This document shows positions 1 to 7,439 of a DNA stretch of 64,000 nucleotides, in pieces (the first letter of the stretch is position 1; the number at the start of each line of letters is the position of its first letter). The position numbers and the translations under genes are program-made. The stretch is from Jeotgalibaca sp052266715 (GTDB taxonomy: Bacteria > Bacillota > Bacilli > Lactobacillales > Aerococcaceae): assembly GCA_052266715.1 (NCBI GenBank), contig JBQPRB010000008.1; one strand, 5' to 3'. Under the pieces are notes generated by a model. That model was not told the origin of the DNA and ran no database searches. It saw only the letters and a list, made by a program, of their open reading frames with translations.

Positions 1-13
1 GAAAAAGAAGAGA

Positions 14-191
14 GTGCTCAAAAAGGCATTTAGCCCCGAACCACTGGAACGAATAAGCACAGGATGGTCGCAGACCATCTGAGCATTATTATGGAGGCAC
101 TGCGGGCTAACGCCCAAGTGTATCATGTTTGTAAGCTGCTGAAGCAGCAACAATCATGACAAAGTGGCGTCGGGGCTGCCTTTTTGAGCAC
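14..191. repeat. Dispersed structured repeat, long copy (A)
   Basis: The outer ends are a perfect 15-bp inverted repeat (GTGCTCAAAAAGGCA at 14-28, its complement at 177-191), extended inward by AGCCCCGA (32-39) against TCGGGGCT (170-177). Inside lies a perfect hairpin GATGGTC-GCA-GACCATC and further small hairpins (GGGC/GCCC, GCTGCTGAAGCAGC). A shorter copy is at 15651-15765 and a remnant of one end at 10298-10329. It encodes no evident protein. It could be a MITE-like element or a conserved RNA structure; the sequence alone does not decide. Confidence 0.8.
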
Positions 192-220
192 GTTTGTGTT
201 GAAGTATTCGTAAACAGATA

Positions 221-248
221 AGGGTCCGGGAGTTATTCCCCAGACCCT
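221..248 (-). terminator. Hairpin after the small RHH gene
   Basis: AGGGTC and GACCCT arms with an inner GGG/CCC pair form a stem just downstream of the minus-strand small gene. The T-run on the minus strand is poor, so this is a weak intrinsic terminator call. Confidence 0.45.
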
Positions 249-256
249 TCGCATCT

Positions 257-415
257 CTATGTTGTTGTAACTTTTTTAATTTCCTCGTACTCAGCTTCAA
301 ATTGAGCAACGGAGTATTTTTTAATCAATTCGGACAAACTTAGACCATAGTATTCTGCTAAAAAAGAAAGCTTTTCGTATTCTTCATCAGTCACACATAA
401 TGTTATCTCATCCAT
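257..415 (-). CDS. Small ribbon-helix-helix protein (DUF6290/RelB-like)
   Basis: This 52-residue protein begins MDEITLCVTDEEYEKL and continues with an alpha-helical segment containing GLSLSELIKKYS, the pattern of small ribbon-helix-helix antitoxin-like proteins of the DUF6290 type (a strand, then two helices). The start at 415 was chosen because AGGGGGAG lies 5-8 bases upstream; a longer reading frame to 496 has no ribosome binding site and an unconvincing N-terminus. No toxin gene of RelE type is adjacent in the window, so it may be an orphan regulator. It is downstream of ppdK in the same orientation, 94 bases away. DNA binding is inferred from the fold family. Confidence 0.6.
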   Translation of the reverse strand: MDEITLCVTDEEYEKLSFLAEYYGLSLSELIKKYSVAQFEAEYEEIKKVTTT

Positions 416-509
416 ATTATTACTCCCCCTACTCTCATATACCTCAAGAGTAATGGAAGTTTTCATCCCGGACAATAGAAATGTCCGTAATCTCATATGA
501 ATTTTAGAT

Positions 510-3155
510 TCAGCTTTCCAGACTTAATTTCGCAATAGTCAACCAAGCAGCCGGAACGCGGTAAGGCGAACAAGAAACATACTGGACCCCTTTATCAATC
601 AAGAAGGCGATGGATTGTGGATCACCGCCAACTTCTCCACAGATACCAATAGAAATATTTTCGTTTGCCTCGGCCTTTGCACGATCAATCGCATAAGTAA
701 GTAATTCACCTACACCTTCTTCATCCAAATGCTGGAACGGATCACTTTCAATAATGCGCTCGCGTTCGTAATCACCTACGAACTTACCAATATCATCACG
801 AGAAAACCCATAAGTCAACTGCGTTAAATCGTTGGTACCAAAGCTGATGAAATCGACATGCTTCCCTATTTTCCCAGCCGTCAAACAAGCACGTGGCGTC
901 TCCAGCATTGTCCCGATTTGATAAGGAATTTCGATTTCCTTCTCTTCAAACACTTGATTAATGACTTTCAAGAGTTTTTCTTTCAGAAAAATGATTTCCG
1001 CTTCTACTGACACTAACGGAATCATGATTTCTGGCTCGATTACAATCGAACGATTCAATTCTTCTGTCACTTCGACAGCAGCTTCGATAATTGCTGCCAC
1101 TTGCATTTCATAAATTTCTGGATTGGTAATCGCTAAGCGACAGCCACGGTGTCCCAACATGGGATTATTTTCTTCCAAAGCGGCAATCCTTTGATTTATT
1201 TCTTCTACGGAAATTCCAAGAAGAGCGGCCATTTTATCGACTTCTTTTCCATTCGGAATAAATTCATGCAAAGGCGGATCCAACAGACGGATCGTTGCGT
1301 GTTTTTCCTGGGCTAGACGGAATATCGTTTTAAAATCTTCTTTTTGATAAGCTTTTAGTTTTTCAAGTGCGAGACGTTTTTCATTGACTCCCGGGGACAA
1401 AATCATCTTACGCATCTCAACGATTCGCTCTTCGCCAAAGAACATATGCTCTGTCCTGACCAGTCCCATCCCTTCTGCACCAAATTGTAAAGCTGCTGTA
1501 ATTTCATTTGCGGTTTCTGCATTGGCTTTGACTGAAATAATACCCACTTCTTTACACCAAGAAATTATTTTACCCAACGAACTGGATTCATCTACTGGAT
1601 TTTCTTTTTCAATTTCGCCCAGGTATATTTTCCCTGTTGCACCATCAACTGAAATGACGGTTCCTTCTTGAATGACCGTATTACTCACGCTAGCTGTCTT
1701 TTGTTTTTCATCGATAAGTAGTTGTTCACACCCAACTACACAGCACGAACCCATTCCACGTGCCACTACTGCAGCATGCGAGGTCATCCCTCCATGAGAA
1801 GTTACAACAGCTTCACTGACTGCCATTCCTTCAATATCTTCTGGTGAAGTTTCTTTGCGCAAAAGAATCGTTCTTTCTCCAGCGTCGTTCGCACGCTTGG
1901 CATCTTCGGCAGTAAAGTAAACCTTCCCGCTGGCAGAACCAGGACTGGCAGGTAACCCTTGCACGATTGCTTTCTTTTCCTTTAATTGCGAAGACACGAA
2001 TGTTGGATGCAATAATTGATCCATCATTTGAGGAGTGAGTCGCTTCAAGGCTTCTGCTTTTGAAATAACACCTTCCTCCACTTGGGAAATAGCTATTTCA
2101 ATGGCGGCTCGGGCTGTACGTTTACCACTGCGCGTTTGCAGGATGAATAACTGGCCATCTTCAATGGTGAATTCGATATCCTGCATATCGCGGTAATGGC
2201 GTTCCAGCATTTCTGCCAGATTTAAGAATTGTTCATACGTCTCTGGCATAATGTTTGCTAATTGGGAAATATCTTGCGGTGTACGAATGCCGGCCACAAC
2301 ATCCTCACCTTGAGCGTTAATTAAAAATTCTCCAAAGAGTCCTGGCTTTCCAGTTGCCGGATTGCGAGTAAACGCAACCCCCGTACCACTTTCCATGCCG
2401 GTATTCCCAAATACCATCTCCTGAACCGTAACAGCAGTGCCTAAATCGTCCGGTATTGCATTCATGCGGCGATATGTAACCGCTCTCGAATTATCCCATG
2501 ATTTGAAAACCGCTTCTATCGCTGCCAGCAACTGTGTTTTTGGATCTTGCGGGAACGCTTCCCCCATCTGCTCTTCGTAAATTTCTTTATATGTATTTGT
2601 TAGTTCTATCCAATCTTCAGCGTTCATTTGTACATCTGATTGATAGTCTTTTTTATTTTTGTATAAGCTTAATGCATCTTCGAAAAGATTTTTATCTATC
2701 CCTTTAACAACATCACCAAACATTTGAATAAAACGACGGTAACAATCATAGGCAAAAGCCTCATTATCAGTTTTGGCGGCGATTGTATCAACAGTTAAAT
2801 CGTTCATCCCTAAATTCAATACCGTATCCATCATACCAGGCATTGAAATTTTAGCGCCACTGCGAACAGAGACAAGTAACGGATTAACCGGATCAGAAAA
2901 TTTCTTCTGACTCATTTCTTCAAGAGCTTCAAGTTGTTGTGCAATTTCAAAAATCATGTCCTCCTGTAATGAACCTTGTTCCAGATAAGTAAGACATGCT
3001 TCTGTTGAAATCGTAAATCCACTCGGTACCGGTAGCCCTAATCGTGTCATTTCTGCTAAATTAGAACCTTTCCCTCCCAATAAATCAACCATTTCTCTTT
3101 TACCTTCTACAAATGAATAAACAAATTTTGTCGCTGTTCTGTTTAACGTCATCAT
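510..3155 (-). CDS. ppdK: Pyruvate, phosphate dikinase
   Basis: A protein of about 881 residues that interconverts pyruvate, ATP and Pi with PEP, AMP and PPi in the cytoplasm. The N-terminal ATP-grasp half contains VDLLGGKGSNLAEM; the central swivelling domain carries GGMTSHAAVVARG with the phosphorylated His at about residue 460 (codon 1776-1778); the C-terminal PEP/pyruvate barrel ends with GICGEVGGDP. The Thr two residues before the catalytic His is the known target of PDRP-type regulators, and such a gene lies across the divergent promoter. Length fits the family. The ATG at 3155 or the next one at 3152 follows AAAGGG; an upstream GTG at 3161 lies within the binding site. Two CcpN-like boxes overlap its promoter. 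Confidence 0.96.
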   Translation of the reverse strand: MMTLNRTATKFVYSFVEGKREMVDLLGGKGSNLAEMTRLGLPVPSGFTISTEACLTYLEQGSLQEDMIFEIAQQLEALEEMSQKKFSDPVNPLLVSVRSGAKISMPGMMDTVLNLGMNDLTVDTIAAKTDNEAFAYDCYRRFIQMFGDVVKGIDKNLFEDALSLYKNKKDYQSDVQMNAEDWIELTNTYKEIYEEQMGEAFPQDPKTQLLAAIEAVFKSWDNSRAVTYRRMNAIPDDLGTAVTVQEMVFGNTGMESGTGVAFTRNPATGKPGLFGEFLINAQGEDVVAGIRTPQDISQLANIMPETYEQFLNLAEMLERHYRDMQDIEFTIEDGQLFILQTRSGKRTARAAIEIAISQVEEGVISKAEALKRLTPQMMDQLLHPTFVSSQLKEKKAIVQGLPASPGSASGKVYFTAEDAKRANDAGERTILLRKETSPEDIEGMAVSEAVVTSHGGMTSHAAVVARGMGSCCVVGCEQLLIDEKQKTASVSNTVIQEGTVISVDGATGKIYLGEIEKENPVDESSSLGKIISWCKEVGIISVKANAETANEITAALQFGAEGMGLVRTEHMFFGEERIVEMRKMILSPGVNEKRLALEKLKAYQKEDFKTIFRLAQEKHATIRLLDPPLHEFIPNGKEVDKMAALLGISVEEINQRIAALEENNPMLGHRGCRLAITNPEIYEMQVAAIIEAAVEVTEELNRSIVIEPEIMIPLVSVEAEIIFLKEKLLKVINQVFEEKEIEIPYQIGTMLETPRACLTAGKIGKHVDFISFGTNDLTQLTYGFSRDDIGKFVGDYERERIIESDPFQHLDEEGVGELLTYAIDRAKAEANENISIGICGEVGGDPQSIAFLIDKGVQYVSCSPYRVPAAWLTIAKLSLES

Positions 3156-3167
3156 ATTCACCCTTTT

Positions 3168-3224
3168 TAGTGTGTCTTATTAAAACTTATTCGCATTATA
3201 TAGTGTGTCATAATAGGTTGTCAA
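3168..3224 (-). promoter_or_regulatory. ppdK promoter with two CcpN-like boxes
   Basis: On the minus strand TTGACA (3219-3224) and TATAAT (3195-3200) are separated by 18 bases. On the plus strand the direct repeats TAGTGTGTCATAAT (3201-3214) and TAGTGTGTCTTAT (3168-3180) start 33 bases apart, three helical turns. One sits between the -35 and -10 elements, the other just downstream of the expected start. Both match 10 of 11 positions of the B. subtilis CcpN motif TRTGHYATAYW as I remember it. Repression by the adjacent CcpN-like protein is inferred. Confidence 0.7.
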
Positions 3225-3239
3225 GTGTTTAATTAGATA

Positions 3240-3268
3240 TTGATTAAAATTATGATGTTTTATATAAT
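3240..3268 (+). promoter_or_regulatory. Promoter of the ccpN-PDRP operon
   Basis: TTGATT (3240-3245), a 17-base spacer and a perfect TATAAT (3263-3268) lie 30 bases before the chosen ccpN start, divergent from the ppdK promoter. Confidence 0.65.
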
Positions 3269-3298
3269 GGATACATCTTGAAAAAAGAGGTCGGTAGT

Positions 3299-3928
3299 AT
3301 GGATTTTACGGAACGACAGAATAAAATTATAGAAATCGTCAAAGAGCATGAACCCATCAGTGGCGACCGCATTGCAGGTTATCTTGGATTAAGTCGTGCC
3401 ACACTAAGAAGCGACCTAGCAGTTTTGACAATGGTGGGGATATTGGATGCACGCACTAAAGTTGGTTATTTTTATACCGGACAAGATGTGAAACCACTTG
3501 TTTACGATCAACTATTCGAAGTGACCGTCAAGGAAGTAATGACCACCCCGATCATTGTTGAACAAACTTTATCCGTTTATGATGCAGTCACAAACCTTTT
3601 CATGTATGATGTGGGTTCTTTGTACGTAAAAAATGATCAGGACGAATTAGTAGGCGTTATTTCCCGAAAAGATTTTTTACGGTTTGTCATTGGAAATAGC
3701 AACGCGGAAAATACTCCTGTTGCCATGATTATGACCCGGATGCCAAACATCGTGACCGTGACACCGGAATGGACGATTTTAGAAGCCGGAAACTTATTGA
3801 TGCAGCACCAAGTAGACTCTCTTCCAGTAGTAACGAAAGATAATCCGTTAAAAGTAGTAGGAAAGCTGACGAAAACACGGCTGATGAATCATTTTATCCA
3901 AGCCGGGAATGATTCAAATAACAGTTAA
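3299..3928 (+). CDS. ccpN: CcpN-type transcriptional repressor (HTH plus two CBS domains)
   Basis: A 209-residue protein with an N-terminal winged helix (residues about 3-60, ISGDRIAGYLGLSRATLRSDL) followed by two CBS domains (about 75-130 and 140-200). This is the architecture of B. subtilis CcpN (YqzB), which represses gluconeogenic genes on glucose and senses adenylates through its CBS pair. The ATG at 3299 follows AAAGAGGT; an earlier TTG at 3278 overlaps that site. It is divergent from ppdK and 13 bases upstream of the PDRP gene, matching the ccpN-yqfL pair of Bacillus. Control of ppdK in place of pckA/gapB is inferred from the boxes in the ppdK promoter. Confidence 0.88.
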   Translation: MDFTERQNKIIEIVKEHEPISGDRIAGYLGLSRATLRSDLAVLTMVGILDARTKVGYFYTGQDVKPLVYDQLFEVTVKEVMTTPIIVEQTLSVYDAVTNLFMYDVGSLYVKNDQDELVGVISRKDFLRFVIGNSNAENTPVAMIMTRMPNIVTVTPEWTILEAGNLLMQHQVDSLPVVTKDNPLKVVGKLTKTRLMNHFIQAGNDSNNS

Positions 3929-3941
3929 AGGATGACGGACC

Positions 3942-4793
3942 ATGACAAAACCCTTAAAGAAAGCAATCAACCCTATTTATATCATTTCCGACTCTGTTGG
4001 TGGTACAGGATTAAAAATCACTGCGGCAGTACTTGCTCAATTCCCATCACTCGCATCTTCCGAAATAAAAAGATTCCCTTTTATAACCGACTCAGGACAA
4101 ATTGAGGATATCTTGCAAGACGCAAAAAAAGAAAAAGCAATCATTGTCTCAACACTGGTTAACAAAAAGATGATTGCCTTTGTCGATGCCTTTTCGCAAG
4201 CAGAAAATTTGAGGCATGTAGATCTTATGACGAATCTCACTTCGATCATCGAAGAAGAATATGAGGAAAGTTCCAACCAGGAACCTGGCGCCCTTCACAA
4301 ATTAAATACCGATTACTTTAACCGTGTTTCAGCGATGGAATTCGCAGTTCGGTATGATGATGGTAAAGATGCTAAAGGATTTCAGAAAGCTGATTTAGTT
4401 ATTTTAGGCGTTTCAAGAACATCCAAAACGCCCTTGAGTCTGTATTTGGCGAATCAAGGTTATAAAGTCGCGAATCTTCCGATTATCCCTGAGGCACAAA
4501 TACCGGAAGAACTGTTTAAAATACCGTCAAGAAAAATTATTGGCTTGACGACCTCAGCAGAAACACTAGCCAAAATTCGACAAGCGCGTTTAGCATCGTT
4601 AGGGTTGAAAAATACCAGCCAGTACTCCGATCAATTACGGATTGAAAAAGAATTAGCTTATGCGGGAGATTTGTTTAATCAGTTGGATATCATGACTATT
4701 AATGTGGAAAATCGTTCCATCGAAGAAACGGCCGTCCTCATTGAGGAATATTATCGTGACACCTTCCAACAAAGCAGACCCAGTTTGTTTTGA
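3942..4793 (+). CDS. yqfL: Pyruvate, phosphate dikinase regulatory protein (PDRP/YqfL)
   Basis: A 283-residue DUF299 protein. Family members phosphorylate with ADP, and dephosphorylate with Pi, the Thr next to the catalytic His of PPDK (or PEP synthase). The diagnostic segment LVILGVSRTSKTPLSLYL, a P-loop-like motif, is near residues 152-170. The N-terminus PIYIISDSVGGTG is also typical. It follows ccpN by 13 bases, and with ppdK across the divergent promoter it makes a compact module: transcriptional repressor, post-translational switch and target enzyme. PPDK rather than PEP synthase is inferred as substrate from this context. Confidence 0.93.
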   Translation: MTKPLKKAINPIYIISDSVGGTGLKITAAVLAQFPSLASSEIKRFPFITDSGQIEDILQDAKKEKAIIVSTLVNKKMIAFVDAFSQAENLRHVDLMTNLTSIIEEEYEESSNQEPGALHKLNTDYFNRVSAMEFAVRYDDGKDAKGFQKADLVILGVSRTSKTPLSLYLANQGYKVANLPIIPEAQIPEELFKIPSRKIIGLTTSAETLAKIRQARLASLGLKNTSQYSDQLRIEKELAYAGDLFNQLDIMTINVENRSIEETAVLIEEYYRDTFQQSRPSLF

Positions 4794-4843
4794 TCAATGG
4801 CATTAACCTGAGTCGTTGTGCAGACTTGCAACATAAATGAAAA

Positions 4844-4887
4844 AAAGACCCAGTCAGCATGGAATTATCCGTGCCAACTGGGTCTTT
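4844..4887. terminator. Bidirectional terminator between PDRP gene and icd
   Basis: An 11-bp stem AAAGACCCAGT / ACTGGGTCTTT with A- and T-tracts on both sides lies between the convergent PDRP and isocitrate dehydrogenase genes. Confidence 0.85.
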
Positions 4888-4893
4888 CATATT

Positions 4894-5886
4894 TTATAAA
4901 GCTGCAATTATTTTTTCGGTGTAAGATGTTGTAGATTGCTCGCCACCTAAATCACGGGTGAAGTTTTGCGGGTCCGACAAAACTTTTTCGATTGCGTTTC
5001 GAATTCTACGCGCTGGTTCATCTTGACCGATGTGCTCCAACATGAGGCACGCACTCAGTATCAAGGCTGTTGGGTTCGCAATATTTTCCCCGGCAATATC
5101 AGGAGCCGATCCGTGGACCGCTTCAAAAATGGCAATATCCTTACCGATATTTGCGCCTGGAATCGTCCCTAAACCGCCCACCAAACCTGCCATCAAGTCA
5201 GATAAGATATCCCCGTATAGATTTTGGGTTACCACTACACCAAATTGCGAAGGATTAATCACTAATTGCATCGCCATGTTATCGACCAAGATTTCTTTAA
5301 GTTCAATGTGTGGGTAATCTTTGGCAACCTCACGGGCCACATCCAAAAATAAACCATCAGTCAATTTCATGATGTTAGCTTTGGTAACAACCGTTACGAA
5401 ATCTCTTTTTTGAGCATCTGCATAATCAAATGCCCGTTTCACGATTCGTTCGGAAGCACCGCGCGTGATGACTTTAATACTATGCATCTCATCATCAGAA
5501 ATTTTTTCTTCAATACCCGCATACAAATCTTCTGTATTTTCACGGAATAAAATCATATCCAGATCTTTAAATAAAGAGGGAACCTTCCCTAAAGATTTAA
5601 TCGGACGAATGTTGGCAAACAAATCATACTTACGGCGCAATGCGACGTTTGCACTACGAAAGCCTTTGCCGATAGGTGTTGTTATAGGACCTTTAATCGC
5701 AATTTTATTTGCTTCGATGCTTTTAAAAACAGCCTCTGGTATCAATGTACCTGTTTCGTTAAATATCTGTTCACCTGCATGCAGAACTTCCCATTCAACA
5801 TCTGCACCACTCGCGTTAACAACACTCATCATGGATTTCGATATCTCACGACCAATCCCATCGCCAGGAATCATTGTAATTTTCAT
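4894..5886 (-). CDS. icd: NAD-dependent isocitrate dehydrogenase (IDH3-like)
   Basis: A 330-residue beta-decarboxylating dehydrogenase that closely resembles the short NAD-type isocitrate dehydrogenases. The N-terminus is ITMIPGDGIGREI; the substrate loop reads RSANVALRRKYDLFANIRP with the S-x-N pair and arginines of isocitrate enzymes; NLYGDILSDL carries the metal-binding Asp residues. HGSAPDIAG has D-I where NADP enzymes have K-Y, which indicates NAD use. The second of two ATGs (5886) is best spaced from AAAGGAGA; 5889 is possible. It follows the CitMHS transporter by about 28 bases. A homoisocitrate or 3-isopropylmalate role is less likely. No citrate synthase or aconitase gene is in the window. 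Confidence 0.85.
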   Translation of the reverse strand: MKITMIPGDGIGREISKSMMSVVNASGADVEWEVLHAGEQIFNETGTLIPEAVFKSIEANKIAIKGPITTPIGKGFRSANVALRRKYDLFANIRPIKSLGKVPSLFKDLDMILFRENTEDLYAGIEEKISDDEMHSIKVITRGASERIVKRAFDYADAQKRDFVTVVTKANIMKLTDGLFLDVAREVAKDYPHIELKEILVDNMAMQLVINPSQFGVVVTQNLYGDILSDLMAGLVGGLGTIPGANIGKDIAIFEAVHGSAPDIAGENIANPTALILSACLMLEHIGQDEPARRIRNAIEKVLSDPQNFTRDLGGEQSTTSYTEKIIAAL

Positions 5887-5914
5887 CATCTGTCTCCTTT
5901 AGCATTTTATCTTA

Positions 5915-7231
5915 TTAGTTGTAGATTGGCATAGCCCCTATTAAAGCCCCAACGATTACATAGGTGATAAAGATGCCGATGGATACCAGTCCTGCTTTCT
6001 TTTGCCAAGGACCCATATCCACATTCGTCATCCCTAATAACACATAGACAAATGGCACTAACGGACTTAGCAAATGGAACGCTTGTCCCATCAAAGAAGC
6101 GAAAGTAAGTTGCAATGGTGTAAAGGCATATCGTGCGCCCGCTTCAGCCAATACTGGCATCACGCCATAATAAAACGCATCATTATTCAAGAAATATGTC
6201 CCTGGAACCGAGATAAATGCCACAATCAGTCCATAGAAATTACTCCAACTTTCCGGAATTATTCCAACCAAACTAAGCGCGATAGCATCACTCATACCAG
6301 AAGCCTGTAAAATACCCATGAATACGCCCGCCGCAAACACCGTCATAACAACAGAGTTCGCTTCAGCAGCATTTCCATCAATCCGTTTCTTTTGGTCTGC
6401 AACATTTGGATAGTTGACCATTAACGTAATAACTGTCCCAATCAAGAAAACAATTGCCGATGGGATGATTCCCCAAATCAGCAATCCAACCGCGCCAAAT
6501 GCGATAATAGCATTAATCCAGACGTTTTTCGGTCTGCGAATTTCCAAAACTTCTGGATCCGTAATTTCCGTCATCTTATTCAATTCTGAATGTGATAAAT
6601 CAACGACTCCCAGACGCTTTCTTTCACCACGCCCCATAAAAAAGGCAACGACAAACATATAAACCAAGGCAGCAATCATCATCGGTACCAAACCACGCAT
6701 AACATCCGATTCATTAACACCCATCACGGCAATCGCACGTGCAGTGGGACCTCCCCAAGGAAGTAAGTTGATAATTGAATGAGAAGTCATTGTCAACACT
6801 GCCAGATCCAGCAATTTCATATTTAAATGCTTGTAGATCGGAACAAAAGCCGTACAAACAATAATCATCGTTGTCGTTCCGTCACCATTCAATGATACTC
6901 CCGCTGACAATGCAACAGTCGCCAGCATGACTTTCAAAGGATCACCCTTAGCAAAACGTAACATAAAATTGGAAAGTGGATCAAACAACCCTGCATCAAT
7001 CATGAGCGAGAACATATAAATAGCGAAGAACAACATAATCCCTGTCTTTGCAGTTGTCATTAAGCCATCAAAAGCTGCCTCACCGATATTAAAATCCCAA
7101 ATCCCCATTAACTGTCCAATTACCGCCCATATAATCGGCAAGATAGCCAGACCAACGAAAGGTGTTGTTTTCTTTGTCATAATTAATGCCATAAAGACAA
7201 TAATTAAACTATATCCCATAAATGCAATCAT
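5915..7231 (-). CDS. CitMHS family citrate/metal-citrate transporter
   Basis: A 438-residue integral membrane protein with about a dozen hydrophobic segments. The regions SLNGDGTTTMIIVCTAF and HSIINLLPWGGPTARAIAV are signatures of the CitMHS family (B. subtilis CitM and CitH), which import citrate as complexes with divalent cations with protons. AAAGGAGATGGAAT precedes the ATG. It is the first gene of a two-gene unit with the isocitrate dehydrogenase, suggesting import and oxidation of a tricarboxylate, and the oxaloacetate decarboxylase piece at the right edge of the window fits a citrate-using organism. Which cation or substrate it carries cannot be read from sequence. Confidence 0.88.
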   Translation of the reverse strand: MIAFMGYSLIIVFMALIMTKKTTPFVGLAILPIIWAVIGQLMGIWDFNIGEAAFDGLMTTAKTGIMLFFAIYMFSLMIDAGLFDPLSNFMLRFAKGDPLKVMLATVALSAGVSLNGDGTTTMIIVCTAFVPIYKHLNMKLLDLAVLTMTSHSIINLLPWGGPTARAIAVMGVNESDVMRGLVPMMIAALVYMFVVAFFMGRGERKRLGVVDLSHSELNKMTEITDPEVLEIRRPKNVWINAIIAFGAVGLLIWGIIPSAIVFLIGTVITLMVNYPNVADQKKRIDGNAAEANSVVMTVFAAGVFMGILQASGMSDAIALSLVGIIPESWSNFYGLIVAFISVPGTYFLNNDAFYYGVMPVLAEAGARYAFTPLQLTFASLMGQAFHLLSPLVPFVYVLLGMTNVDMGPWQKKAGLVSIGIFITYVIVGALIGAMPIYN

Positions 7232-7374
7232 ATTCCATCTCCTTTGCTTTTTATTTGTTAAATTGAAATTAGATAAGTAATATTGCTATAACATCTTACC
7301 TTTTAAAACGCTCTAAGTCAATCTTACCATGACATCCCTTGTTATATTATGTGACATCCATGAAAGAAAAAAAA

Positions 7375-7408
7375 TGAGCCAAAAGCGAATTTATACGCCC
7401 TTGACTCA
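7375..7408 (-). terminator. Terminator after the metal ATPase gene
   Basis: An imperfect stem (TGAG...GCG against CGCC...TGACTCA) is followed on the minus strand by an eight-base T-run, 32 bases after the ATPase stop codon. The rest of 7232-7374 is AT-rich leader sequence of the transporter gene without a recognisable site. Confidence 0.6.
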
Positions 7409-7439
7409 CCTTTTTTATACCTTTTTTACCATAGATTTT

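Noticed and set aside
469..487. CGGACA/TGTCCG hairpin as a ppdK terminator
   Set aside because: Six-base stem without a T-run on the minus strand; too weak to call.
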